Shown piece after piece: positions 8,215 to 16,644 of a stretch of DNA of 64,000 nucleotides. Made by a program: the position numbers and the translations under genes. The stretch is from positions 31,166-95,165 of the forward strand of contig NZ_JBHULM010000012.1 in assembly GCF_042684485.1 (NCBI RefSeq). Direction: 5' to 3'. The stretch is from Oceanihabitans gracilariae (GTDB lineage Bacteria > Bacteroidota > Bacteroidia > Flavobacteriales > Flavobacteriaceae). Position 1 is the stretch's first letter. Each line of letters opens with the position of its first letter. Below the pieces are notes generated by a model that saw only the letters and a list, made by a program, of their open reading frames with translations, made no database searches and had not been told where the DNA came from.

Positions 8215-8973
8215 TTACCTAATAAACAACAGTTCTTTTTCTGTTGACATGGCTTCACTAAAACCATAACCATCATAATTAAATCCTTTTAAATCTTCGA
8301 TGGTTTTGGCGTCTGTATCTACAATATACCTAGCCATTGCTCCTCTTGCTTGTTTTGCAAAAAAGGATATTACTTTATACTTACCATTTTTTAAATCTTT
8401 AAAGTTTGCAGTAATTACTGGTACTTTTAATGCTTTTACGTCTACAGCTTTAAAATACTCGTTACTAGCTAGGTTTAAAAACAGTTCTCCTTCTTCAAGC
8501 TCTTCATTTAAAGCTTTTGTAACTTTCTTTTTCCAGAACTCATACAGGTTTTTGTTTTTACCTATTGGCATTTTTGTTCCCATTTCTAGTCTATAGGCTT
8601 GTATTAAGTCTAATGGTTTAAGTACACCATACAGTCCAGATAGAATACGAACCGTATTTTGTAAGGTATCTAATTTTTCTGTTGCAATAGTGTTAGCATC
8701 TAAACCTTTATATACATCACCAGAAAAAGTATATACTGCAGGTCTTGCATTTTCTTTGGTAAACGGTAAGGTCCATTCTTGATTACGCTCATAATTAAGT
8801 TGCCCAAGATTATCTGAAATATGCATAAGCGTAGATAGGCTTTTTGCAGATTTCTTTTTTAGCAATTTATTTAAGCGTTCTGCTTCGTTTAAAAAAACAG
8901 CTTCTGTACTTTTTGTTGTTGGTAATTGGGTTTCAAAATCTAGAGATTTTGCTGGAGATATAACTAATTTCAT
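8215..8973 (-). CDS. yaaA: Peroxide stress protein YaaA (DUF328 family)
   Basis: 252 residues starting MKLVISPAKSLDFET; an ATG six codons upstream is less likely, since the family starts at MKxLISPAK. Family features visible include ISPAKSLDF, YTFSGDVYKGLDA, LSGLYGVLKPLDLIQAYRLEMG, and the C-terminal VISFFAKQARGAMARYIVD. In E. coli YaaA is induced by OxyR, lowers free intracellular iron and protects DNA from peroxide; its fold binds DNA. A 7-bp hairpin with a 4-nt loop (8991-9008) lies just upstream of the start. Length is normal for the family. Confidence 0.93.
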   Translation of the reverse strand: MKLVISPAKSLDFETQLPTTKSTEAVFLNEAERLNKLLKKKSAKSLSTLMHISDNLGQLNYERNQEWTLPFTKENARPAVYTFSGDVYKGLDANTIATEKLDTLQNTVRILSGLYGVLKPLDLIQAYRLEMGTKMPIGKNKNLYEFWKKKVTKALNEELEEGELFLNLASNEYFKAVDVKALKVPVITANFKDLKNGKYKVISFFAKQARGAMARYIVDTDAKTIEDLKGFNYDGYGFSEAMSTEKELLFIR

Positions 8974-8990
8974 TGAGTATTTATTTTTCA

Positions 8991-9008
8991 TTTCCGTGAA
9001 AACGGAAA
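8991..9008 (-). promoter_or_regulatory. Small hairpin in the yaaA leader
   Basis: TTTCCGT and ACGGAAA form a perfect 7-bp stem around a 4-nt loop, 17 nt upstream of the yaaA start. It could affect initiation or simply mark the 5' leader. Confidence 0.35.
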
Positions 9009-9132
9009 GCGCATCTTATAATTAAAATTCTATTTCTTATACCTCAAATTTACAACTTACATCTTTACTTTTTTAATGATGTAAACTGAAATATTCTATA
9101 CGAGTATAAGTGTTTGTTATGAAATATAATTT

Positions 9133-9200
9133 GCGTTAGTGATTGCAGTGGCATCCTTTTTTGAGGCACGAAAAAAAGATATAACGTAAAGCACGACACT
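9133..9200 (+). repeat. Dispersed intergenic element, copy 1
   Basis: This stretch begins GCGTTAGTGATTGCAGTGGC, contains GGCATCCTTTTTT, a short variable loop and AAAAAAAGATATA, then ends near AAGC. The same order of motifs recurs on the minus strand at 63693-63761, with a different loop. The T-rich and A-rich arms pair imperfectly, so the transcript would fold. It lies between rluD and yaaA, antisense to both. Confidence 0.6.
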
Positions 9201-9255
9201 ACGAAGCCTTTTGCGAAGTAGTGTAACGCCCAACTTTACCTTAGTTTGGTTGGGC
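9196..9255. other. Two hairpins downstream of rluD
   Basis: ACACTAC (9196-9202) pairs with GTAGTGT (9218-9224), and GCCCAAC (9228-9234) pairs with GTTGGGC (9249-9255). They may form the 3' end of rluD mRNA or be part of the neighbouring element; neither has a strong T-run. Confidence 0.4.
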
Positions 9256-9272
9256 TGTACTCCATTTTAAAA

Positions 9273-10313
9273 CTAATTATCTACATGCTTTGCATAGTGT
9301 TTCCATTTTTCAATACATTGCTGCATATCTTCTGGAATTTCAGACTCAAAACGCATAAACTCACCTGTTTTTGGGTGTACAAAACCTAGTGTTTTTGCAT
9401 GTAGCGCTTGTCTTGGTAAGATTTTAAAACAGTTATCTACAAACTGTTTGTATTTGGTAAAAGTGGTACCTTTTAAAATAAGGTTTCCTCCGTAACGCTC
9501 ATCGTTAAAAAGTGTGTGTCCTATGTGTTTCATGTGCACACGAATTTGGTGTGTTCTACCTGTTTCTAACTTGCAAGAAACCATAGTAATGTATCCTAAA
9601 CGCTCTAAAACTTTATAGTGTGTTACTGCTGGTTTTCCGTTATCGGCTTCATCACCAAGATACACTGTATTTTGCAATCTGTTTTTTGGGTGTCTACCAA
9701 TATTTCCTTCAATGGTACCTTCATCTTCTTCCATATTTCCCCAAACTAGAGCTACATATTCGCGCTCACTTGTTTTTTTGGCAAATTGGTTAGATAGATG
9801 TGCCATGGCTTCTTCGGTTTTAGCAACTACTAGAAGTCCGCTTGTATCTTTATCAATTCTATGCACCAATCCTGGACGCTCACTAGAGTTGTTTGGCAGG
9901 TTATCAAATCTATAAATAAGCGCATTTATTAATGTTCCAGAATAGTTACCATGTCCTGGATGCACTACCATTCCTGCTGGCTTATTAACTACAAGAAGTT
10001 CATTATCTTCATACACCACATCTAAAGGAATATCTTCTCCTACCAATAGGTTTTCAAATGGTGGATGCGCAAATTTAATACGTATCTCATCAAAAGGTTT
10101 TACCTTATAATTAGATTTTACAGGTTGGTCATTAACAAAGATATTTCCGTTTTTTGCTGCTGTTTGTATTTTATTTCGAATTGCGTTTTCAATTTTATTC
10201 ATTAAATACTTATCAATTCGTAAAGGAGCTTGCCCTTTATCTACCGTAAAAGCATGATGCTCATAAAGGTCATCTTCTTGGTTTTCGTTTTCTGGTGTGT
10301 AGTCTTCTATCAT
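9273..10313 (-). CDS. rluD: RluD-family 23S rRNA pseudouridine synthase
   Basis: 346 residues. An S4-type RNA-binding domain (about 28-95, RIDKYLMNKI...GNIFVNDQPVK) precedes the catalytic domain. The motif HRIDKDTSG at 151-159 contains the catalytic Asp154. CKLETGRTHQIRVHMKHIGH and the substrate-loop residues are also present. RluD-type enzymes modify uridines in helix 69 of 23S rRNA; among RluA/C/D paralogues the S4 domain and length fit RluD best. It follows the PASTA gene by 71 nt on the same strand, a pairing consistent with co-transcription. Specific target sites are inferred from family knowledge. Confidence 0.88.
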   Translation of the reverse strand: MIEDYTPENENQEDDLYEHHAFTVDKGQAPLRIDKYLMNKIENAIRNKIQTAAKNGNIFVNDQPVKSNYKVKPFDEIRIKFAHPPFENLLVGEDIPLDVVYEDNELLVVNKPAGMVVHPGHGNYSGTLINALIYRFDNLPNNSSERPGLVHRIDKDTSGLLVVAKTEEAMAHLSNQFAKKTSEREYVALVWGNMEEDEGTIEGNIGRHPKNRLQNTVYLGDEADNGKPAVTHYKVLERLGYITMVSCKLETGRTHQIRVHMKHIGHTLFNDERYGGNLILKGTTFTKYKQFVDNCFKILPRQALHAKTLGFVHPKTGEFMRFESEIPEDMQQCIEKWKHYAKHVDN

Positions 10314-10384
10314 CCTTAATGTTGTCTTTCGACTTGGCTTAAAATAAATTTAAGTATTATTTTGTAATTGTTGGGTTAACAAGA

Positions 10385-10939
10385 CTATTGTCTTTTTCCG
10401 TTTCCTAAAACTACATCTATTTTAGAGGTTTTTGGCAGTAAATCTCCAGCATTTATTTTTTCGCCTTTAAAAGTTAAACGTACCACCTCATCTTTTCCTA
10501 AGTAATCTACATAAGTTATTTTACCTACAGAAAAACCTAAGGCTTCTAACATTGGTTTTGCCTGTCTGAATGTACGTTCTCTTAAATCTGGCACTTGTAC
10601 TTTACGATAACCAGAAGGGTTTAAGGTTATATAAATTTTACGATCTTTTTTTACTTTTTCACCAGAAGGAGGATCTTGATCTATTACAGAATATTTTGGG
10701 TAATTAGGATTGTAATTTGCCGAATCTTGAATTTGCATTACCAAATTATTAGATTTTAAATCTATTTCTGCTACTTCTATAGATTTTCCTTTTAATTCTG
10801 GAACAGTTTCAAAACTGCCATGATTGGTGGTGTAGCTTAACCATCTTAACACAAGAAAAGTTAGTACTACTATAGCTAAAATGGCTAAGCCAAGATGCTT
10901 TAAAAATGTTTTACTTGCAATAAATTTAACTATACTCAT
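10385..10939 (-). CDS. Membrane-anchored PASTA domain protein
   Basis: 184 residues. A membrane helix lies at about 16-33 (GLAILAIVVLTFLVLRWL), followed by two or three PASTA-like units (about 41-108 FETVPELKGKSIEVAEIDL; 112-182 RKVQVPDLRERTFRQAKPML). PASTA domains bind peptidoglycan fragments or beta-lactam-like ligands and usually sit on Ser/Thr kinases or penicillin-binding proteins. Here there is no kinase or transpeptidase domain, so it is a stand-alone periplasmic PASTA protein. It is adjacent to, and divergent from, ddl, which supports a cell-wall role. Exact function is not known. Confidence 0.82.
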   Translation of the reverse strand: MSIVKFIASKTFLKHLGLAILAIVVLTFLVLRWLSYTTNHGSFETVPELKGKSIEVAEIDLKSNNLVMQIQDSANYNPNYPKYSVIDQDPPSGEKVKKDRKIYITLNPSGYRKVQVPDLRERTFRQAKPMLEALGFSVGKITYVDYLGKDEVVRLTFKGEKINAGDLLPKTSKIDVVLGNGKRQ

Positions 10940-10957
10940 GATCTTATTTTAGATAGG

Positions 10958-10965
10958 CAAATATA
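10958..10965 (-). promoter_or_regulatory. -7 element for the PASTA gene
   Basis: TATATTTG on the minus strand matches TAnnTTTG exactly and lies 18 nt upstream of the PASTA start codon. No clear -33 TTG is present. Confidence 0.45.
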
Positions 10966-11080
10966 TAAAAACAGAACTGTTTTTACTTTTGATTAATTAA
11001 TGATATTTTAGCTTAACTAAATTTAATGCCATTTTAGTATAAATTAATAAAGGTTTCTGCTTGTACAGAAATTAAAAAAT

Positions 11081-12061
11081 ATGACCAATAAAAAAAATAT
11101 TGCCATTATAATGGGAGGATATTCTAGCGAATATGAAATCTCTTTAAAAAGCGGAAACGTAGTTTATGAGCTACTTGACACCAATAAATACAACGCGTAC
11201 AGAATACACATTTTTAAAAACAAATGGGTTTATGTAGATGCTAACAATGCAGAGTTTAACATAGATAAAAATGATTTTTCTGTAACCATTGCAAACCAAA
11301 AAATTACTTTTGACTGTGTTTTTAACGCCATTCATGGTGCTCCTGGAGAAGATGGTTATATGCAAGCGTATTTTAATTTACTTAATATACCACAAACTAG
11401 CTGTGGTATGTACCAAGCGAGTATTACTTACAACAAAAGAGATTGCTTAAGCATTTTAAAACCTTACGGAATTAAAACTGCTGAAAGTTTTTATATTAAT
11501 TTGGGCGATGCAACAGATGAGGATGCCATTATTAAAAAAGTAGGATTACCTTGTTTTGTTAAAGCAAACAAAGCAGGAAGTAGTTTTGGTATTACCAAAG
11601 TGTACAAAAAGGAAGATTTGCAAAACGCCATTGATGTTGCTTTTAAAGAAGACGATGAAATTATTATTGAATCTTTTTTAGATGGCACTGAAGTTTCTGT
11701 TGGAGTAATTACTTATAAAGGAGAAACTAAAGTACTACCAATTACAGAAATTGTACCTAATAATGATTTCTTTGATTATAAGGCGAAGTATTTAGGCGAA
11801 TCGCAAGAAATCACTCCTGCTAGATTAACTAAAGAGCAAGAAGACAAAGTGAATACCATTGCTAAAAGAGTGTATGAAATTTTAAAAATGAAAGGTTTTA
11901 GCAGAAGCGAATTTATTTTTAAAGATGGCGAACCACATTTACTAGAAATAAATACAGTTCCTGGATTAACCAGACAAAGTATTTTACCTCAGCAAGCAGA
12001 AGTAGCAGGAATTACACTTCCTGAATTATTTGAAAACACTATTATTGAAGCGTTACAATAA
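11081..12061 (+). CDS. ddl: D-alanine--D-alanine ligase
   Basis: 326 residues, normal length. It joins two D-alanines with ATP to make the dipeptide that MurF adds to the peptidoglycan precursor. ATP-grasp features: IIMGGYSSEYEISLKSG at the N-terminus, HGAPGEDG at 85-92, the glycine-rich ATP loop AGSSFGITKV, and the metal and substrate residues in RSEFIFKDGEPHLLEINTVPG. It is divergent from the PASTA gene and followed by coaD after 92 nt. A TACTTTTG box at 10984-10991 could be a distal promoter. Its partner murF lies at 49314-50591 in this window. Confidence 0.95.
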   Translation: MTNKKNIAIIMGGYSSEYEISLKSGNVVYELLDTNKYNAYRIHIFKNKWVYVDANNAEFNIDKNDFSVTIANQKITFDCVFNAIHGAPGEDGYMQAYFNLLNIPQTSCGMYQASITYNKRDCLSILKPYGIKTAESFYINLGDATDEDAIIKKVGLPCFVKANKAGSSFGITKVYKKEDLQNAIDVAFKEDDEIIIESFLDGTEVSVGVITYKGETKVLPITEIVPNNDFFDYKAKYLGESQEITPARLTKEQEDKVNTIAKRVYEILKMKGFSRSEFIFKDGEPHLLEINTVPGLTRQSILPQQAEVAGITLPELFENTIIEALQ

Positions 12062-12100
12062 GAAGGTATTTACAGCAGTATACAACTGCTTATAAATGAT

Positions 12101-12108
12101 TATATTTG
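12101..12108 (+). promoter_or_regulatory. -7 element for coaD
   Basis: TATATTTG is an exact match to TAnnTTTG, 45 nt upstream of the coaD ATG, suggesting coaD has its own promoter in addition to any read-through from ddl. No clear -33 TTG is visible. Confidence 0.4.
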
Positions 12109-12153
12109 TTATTATAGATTCTCACTTACATGAGAATAAAAAACACATTTTAA

Positions 12154-12612
12154 ATGAAACGAGCACTTTTTCCGGGATCTTTTGACCCAATAACGCTAGG
12201 ACACTATGATATTATAAAACGTGGTGTTAAACTTTTTGATGAAGTTATAGTAGCGATTGGAGTAAATTCTGAAAAAAAATATATGTTTTCTTTAGAAGAC
12301 AGAAAACGCTTTTTAGAAGAAACTTTTAAAGACGAACCTAAAGTAAAAGTGGTTACCTATAAAGGTTTAACTATAGATTTTTGTAAAGAAGTAAAAGCAC
12401 AATTTATACTTCGTGGTTTACGTAATCCTGCAGATTTTGAATTTGAAAAAGCTATTGCACATACCAACAGAAAATTATCTAAAATAGAAACCGTTTTTCT
12501 TTTAACTGCAGCAAGAACATCATACATAAGTTCTAGCATTGTTAGAGAAGTAATAAGAAACAATGGTGATTATACCGTTTTAGTTCCTGATAGCGTTAGA
12601 ATTAAGCTATAA
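12154..12612 (+). CDS. coaD: Pantetheine-phosphate adenylyltransferase
   Basis: 152 residues. It transfers AMP from ATP to 4'-phosphopantetheine, the fourth step of coenzyme A synthesis. The nucleotidyltransferase signature GSFDPITLGH lies at 8-17 and ISSSIVREV near 128-136 is the second active-site motif. GLRNPADFEFE is also typical of the family. Length is standard. The last 11 nt overlap the 3' end of the convergent hybrid kinase gene, so there is no room for a terminator between the two genes. Confidence 0.96.
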   Translation: MKRALFPGSFDPITLGHYDIIKRGVKLFDEVIVAIGVNSEKKYMFSLEDRKRFLEETFKDEPKVKVVTYKGLTIDFCKEVKAQFILRGLRNPADFEFEKAIAHTNRKLSKIETVFLLTAARTSYISSSIVREVIRNNGDYTVLVPDSVRIKL

Positions 12613-14779
12613 GCACTGTGTTTTTAGAGTAAATAGCTTCATGTAAGGTTGCTACAAATTCTGGCGTATTAAAAGGTTTTAATATATAGCCATTCATACC
12701 TTGTTGTTTTATTTTTTCTTCTACATCATCTATAGAAGCTGCTGTTAAAGCAACAATTGGTATTTCGGCATTAAATTCTCTTATAAGCTTAGTGGTTTCA
12801 TAACCATCTAATTGCGGCATATGTAAATCCATTAACACACAATCAAAAGATTCTTTTTTAATTAAATCTATAGCTTTTTGTCCAGAGTCTACCGTTGAAG
12901 AATTTATATTTAAATGGTCTACCACTTTTCTGGTTACTAGTTGATTAATTTTATTATCATCGACTATTAAAACTCGTTTCGCTTCAATTTCTTTTAATTG
13001 CTTTATGTGTAAATTATCTAAACTACGAGTTTCTTCTGCTTTATTAAATTTTAAATCAAAATAGAACGTACTACCTTTTCCTTCTTCGCTTTCTATTTTT
13101 ATTTCGCTTCCCATTGCTGTTAGTATCTCTTTTACAATAGATAATCCAAGCCCTGTTCCTCTATACGATTTTTCAATTTTAGCATGTTCTTGATAGAAAT
13201 TTTTAAATATTAGACTTTGTTTTTCCTTTGCTATACCAAGACCTGTATCTTTTACTTCAAAATGAATTTTTACATCATTTTCATCCTCTTTAATCATTTT
13301 AGCAGTTACAGTAATAGTACCATCATTGGTAAATTTTGTAGCATTAGAAATTAAGTTAATAAAGATCTGCGTTAACTTTAAAGAATCTCCAACAAGCTCC
13401 TTAGGTATAGCATCATCATAATGTAAAGAAATCTCATTATTACTTTCATTCAAGGCGAACTCAATACTATCAATAGTATTAGAAATAATACCTTTTAAAC
13501 TAAATTTTGTTTGTTCAATTTTAATGGTTTCTGAATCCATTTTATTGAGCTCTAAAATATTATTAATTAAAGACAACAATTGATTTCCAGAAAACTGTAG
13601 AGACTCTAGATATTCTTTATGTTGCACATTAAGATCTTCTTTTTGCAATAGATTTGACAACTCAATAACAGCATATAAAGGGGTTCTCAGCTCATGGCTA
13701 ATTTCGGAATAAAAATCACTTTTTACTCTAGATAAGTTTTCTGCAACATCACGAGCCACTTGTAATTGTTTATTCTTTTTTACAGTCCAATAAGTAGTTA
13801 AAATTAATAGCGCTATTAATATGCTAAGAAGCGCCATAAATTGATTAGATTTTACTAATTGTGCCTCTTTAATGTTTTTTTCTTTTGTTAAATAACTAAG
13901 CTTCTCTTCGCTTTCTTTTACTTTATATCTTGCCTCTATAGTTTTAGCTAGAGACATATTATCTAAGGTATTAATAGAATCTTTAATTTCAATATACTTA
14001 TCCATCATATTAAGAGCTTCCTTATAATTCTCATCCTCTTTATACAACTTTGTTTTTTTACTATATATCTCTTGAATAGAACGTAAATACTTTTGTTTAC
14101 TAGCTAAATCTATTGCTTTTTGAAAATAAATTTCAGACTCGTCAAATCGTTTTAATTTATGATAAGCATAGGCATAACTTAAAAAAATCTGTACAAAAAT
14201 GTGGTCTTTTTTTTCGTCTAAGCCAAGCTCTTTAGCAGATTGCATTGCTTTATCTAAATAACCTAAACCCTTTTCATAATCACTAGAATACTCTATTAAG
14301 TTTTTAGCTATATTAACATTTGGGTAGATTATATATTTATGAGGCTTAGTAAGTCTTGAAACATCAATTGCTTGTTGGTAGGCTTTATTGGCATCTTCAA
14401 TCATACCAAAATCATCATAAGTCACTCCAATATCATTATATATTACAACAATACTTAGTGTGTCTTTTGCTTTTATAAAGTAATCGAGTGCTTTAAAAGA
14501 ATATTCAAAAGCTTTGTCTTTGTCTTTTAATTCTGCATAAGAAAATGCTAGACCATTATGGGCTTTACCTATAAGCTTGTATCTTTTTGAACCTTCTAAA
14601 TATTCTAGAGTTTTCTTAGTTAACTCAATAGCTTTACCATACTCACTCTTATTATTTAAGTCATTTACACGTAAGAGCACTTCATTGATAGAATCTACTT
14701 CTTTATCTGATATATCTTGTGCTTGAAGTAATAAAGGCGTAGTTACAAAAAGTAATACTGCGAATAATACACGTTTCAT
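12602..14779 (-). CDS. Hybrid histidine kinase with TPR sensor domain and receiver domain
   Basis: 725 residues. A signal peptide (1-20, ending LLLQAQ) leads to a periplasmic helical region of about 255 residues with TPR-like units (for example AHNGLAFSYAELKDKDKAF). One membrane helix lies at about 314-333. The HisKA box SEISHELRTPLYAV has phospho-accepting His362. The ATPase domain shows FINLISNATKF, DTGLGI and GTGLGLSI. The C-terminal receiver (about 600-715) has VDDNKIN, phospho-acceptor Asp651 in LMDLHMPQLDGYE, and a conserved Lys in LKPF. There is no HPt or DNA-binding domain, so the phosphate must pass to an unlinked partner. A perfect 12-bp inverted repeat surrounds the start codon. 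The stimulus is unknown. Confidence 0.92.
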   Translation of the reverse strand: MKRVLFAVLLFVTTPLLLQAQDISDKEVDSINEVLLRVNDLNNKSEYGKAIELTKKTLEYLEGSKRYKLIGKAHNGLAFSYAELKDKDKAFEYSFKALDYFIKAKDTLSIVVIYNDIGVTYDDFGMIEDANKAYQQAIDVSRLTKPHKYIIYPNVNIAKNLIEYSSDYEKGLGYLDKAMQSAKELGLDEKKDHIFVQIFLSYAYAYHKLKRFDESEIYFQKAIDLASKQKYLRSIQEIYSKKTKLYKEDENYKEALNMMDKYIEIKDSINTLDNMSLAKTIEARYKVKESEEKLSYLTKEKNIKEAQLVKSNQFMALLSILIALLILTTYWTVKKNKQLQVARDVAENLSRVKSDFYSEISHELRTPLYAVIELSNLLQKEDLNVQHKEYLESLQFSGNQLLSLINNILELNKMDSETIKIEQTKFSLKGIISNTIDSIEFALNESNNEISLHYDDAIPKELVGDSLKLTQIFINLISNATKFTNDGTITVTAKMIKEDENDVKIHFEVKDTGLGIAKEKQSLIFKNFYQEHAKIEKSYRGTGLGLSIVKEILTAMGSEIKIESEEGKGSTFYFDLKFNKAEETRSLDNLHIKQLKEIEAKRVLIVDDNKINQLVTRKVVDHLNINSSTVDSGQKAIDLIKKESFDCVLMDLHMPQLDGYETTKLIREFNAEIPIVALTAASIDDVEEKIKQQGMNGYILKPFNTPEFVATLHEAIYSKNTVLIA

Positions 14780-14820
14780 AGGTTAAATTTATGGCATACA
14801 ATATACTAAACCTATGAAAC
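14773..14820 (-). promoter_or_regulatory. Perfect 12-bp inverted repeat covering the hybrid kinase start codon
   Basis: GTTTCATAGGTT (14773-14784) and AACCTATGAAAC (14809-14820) are perfect inverted copies separated by 24 nt. On the minus strand the downstream arm contains the ATG of the hybrid kinase. The repeat can act as a DNA operator or, if both arms are transcribed, as an RNA hairpin that hides the start codon. A TATATTG box lies in the spacer (14799-14805). Confidence 0.6.
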
Positions 14821-14838
14821 ATAAGAATAAATTAACAC

Positions 14839-14886
14839 AATAAAAACGTACTTTTTCGATAAAATTCGTATCGAATCGTTTTTATT
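14839..14886 (-). terminator. Hairpin terminator at the end of the SulP gene
   Basis: AATAAAAACG (14839-14848) pairs with CGTTTTTATT (14877-14886), and the inner segment can pair further (CGATA with TATCG). The distal arm includes part of the SulP stop codon. It separates SulP from the downstream kinase. Confidence 0.5.
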
Positions 14887-16546
14887 ATAATTTATATTCT
14901 GAAAGTGGTTTTGGAAAATCTTCAGGATTTGCTGCTAAATGATATCTTGGATCTTCTATATCTTCAACAATAACATCTCTAAATTTAGGGCTAGATTTAT
15001 ACAGCAACAACTTACAATCTTCGCTTAAATGTTTTAGTTTGATGCTTTTTCCTTCGGCTTCATATTTACCTACTAAATTAAAAATAGCTTCAATAGCAGA
15101 ATGGTCACTAACACGAGACTCTACAAAATCTATTTCAACTTTTTCAGGATCATTTTTTACATCAAACTTATCATTAAAAGCTAAGATGCTTCCAAAGAAA
15201 AGAGGTCCCCAAATTTCGTATACTTTGGTACCATCTTCTTTAACACGTTTTCTTGCTCTAATTTTTTTAGCGTTTTCCCAAGCAAAAACTAATGCCGAAA
15301 TTATTACACCAACAAAAACTGCAACAGCTAAATCTACAAATACAGTTACTAAAGACACTGTAATAAGTACCACTGCATCAGACATTGGTATTTTCTTTAA
15401 AATTCTAAAACTAGACCATGCAAAGGTTTCAATAACCATCATAAACATAACACCAACTAAGGCTGCAATTGGCACCATTTCTATTAATTTATCTGCAAAT
15501 AAAATAAACGACAATAAAGTAACAGCCATCATGATACCAGACAATCTACCTCTTCCTCCTGCATTAATATTAATTACAGTTTGACCAATCATACCACAAC
15601 CTCCTGTTCCTCCAAAAAGTCCGCTAACAATATTTCCAGCTCCTTGCGCAACACATTCTCTATTTCCGTTTCCTCTAGTTTCTGTTAACTCATCTACTAA
15701 ATTCATGGTCATTAACGTTTCTATTAAACCAACCGAAGCTGCTAAAAATGCAGGTAGCGCAATAAACTTTAAGGTATCTAAGTTAAAAGGAAGTTTTTCC
15801 CAAAGCTCCATATTAGGTGTAGGAAATTCTCCTTTTAAGCCAGTTCCTCCTCCTTCAATAATATAAGAACCAACCGTAGAAACATCCATATTAAAACCAA
15901 TAACAATAAGGCTAGTTACTAAAATAGCCGTTAATGCTGCTGGTAATTTTTTAGTAATTTTTGGTAAACCCCAAATAATTCCCATAGTTAATAACACTAA
16001 ACCAATCATAGTATATAACTCTGCTCCTTGCATATATGTGCTTATATACTCTTTTACTCCTGCTTCAGAAACTTGTAATGATTTATGCGAAAACATTTTT
16101 ACCTGAGCCATAAAAATAACAATAGATAAACCGTTTACAAACCCCATCATTACAGGATGCGGAATTAAACGAACAAAGCGACCTAGTTTAAAAACACCTG
16201 CAAATATTTGAATAATTCCCATAAGCACCACACAGGCCATCAAATAGAAAAAACCCATATTTTCAATAGGTGTATCCATAAGCATTCCTTTGGTATGCCC
16301 ATCTGCAATCATAGTCACAAAAATAACAGCAACTGCACCTGCAGCACCAGAAATTAAACCTGGTCTACCTCCAAAAATAGCAGTAATTAATCCTATAATA
16401 AATGCTCCTGACAATGCCATTAAAGGATCTATTTGCGCAACAAACGCAAACGCTACTACTTCTGGTATCATTGCTAGAGAAACTGTTATTCCTGCTAAAA
16501 CGTCATCCTTTGCATTAGGAACTATTTTTCTTATAAACTCTGTCAT
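14885..16546 (-). CDS. SulP family inorganic anion transporter with STAS domain
   Basis: 553 residues. About 11-14 membrane segments fill residues 15-430 (for example VLAGITVSLAMIPEVVAFAFVA, which is the SulP signature region, and LFGGTGGCGMIGQTVININAGG). A C-terminal STAS domain occupies about 455-545 (VEIDFVESRVSDHSAIEAIF). SulP proteins carry sulfate, bicarbonate or other anions, usually coupled to Na+ or H+. The substrate is not evident: there is no adjacent sulfate assimilation or carbonic anhydrase gene. The gene is divergent from the M14 peptidase. Confidence 0.88.
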   Translation of the reverse strand: MTEFIRKIVPNAKDDVLAGITVSLAMIPEVVAFAFVAQIDPLMALSGAFIIGLITAIFGGRPGLISGAAGAVAVIFVTMIADGHTKGMLMDTPIENMGFFYLMACVVLMGIIQIFAGVFKLGRFVRLIPHPVMMGFVNGLSIVIFMAQVKMFSHKSLQVSEAGVKEYISTYMQGAELYTMIGLVLLTMGIIWGLPKITKKLPAALTAILVTSLIVIGFNMDVSTVGSYIIEGGGTGLKGEFPTPNMELWEKLPFNLDTLKFIALPAFLAASVGLIETLMTMNLVDELTETRGNGNRECVAQGAGNIVSGLFGGTGGCGMIGQTVININAGGRGRLSGIMMAVTLLSFILFADKLIEMVPIAALVGVMFMMVIETFAWSSFRILKKIPMSDAVVLITVSLVTVFVDLAVAVFVGVIISALVFAWENAKKIRARKRVKEDGTKVYEIWGPLFFGSILAFNDKFDVKNDPEKVEIDFVESRVSDHSAIEAIFNLVGKYEAEGKSIKLKHLSEDCKLLLYKSSPKFRDVIVEDIEDPRYHLAANPEDFPKPLSEYKL

Positions 16547-16606
16547 GTCTTTGCTTTTGAAGCAGCAAAAGTACAGTTAATTAACAAAAACACAAGAGCA
16601 TATTGC

Positions 16607-16614
16607 TATATTTG
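16607..16614 (+). promoter_or_regulatory. -7 element for the M14 peptidase gene
   Basis: TATATTTG matches TAnnTTTG exactly. It lies 30 nt upstream of the ATG at 16645 and downstream of the TTG at 16603 that could otherwise open the frame, so it favours the ATG as start. Confidence 0.45.
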
Positions 16615-16644
16615 TCGCTTAACAACCTACTAAAACGTTTGAAG

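Noticed and set aside
9191..9260. Possible tRNA or small structured RNA gene
   Set aside because: Two hairpins are present, but no cloverleaf, anticodon loop or TTC arm.
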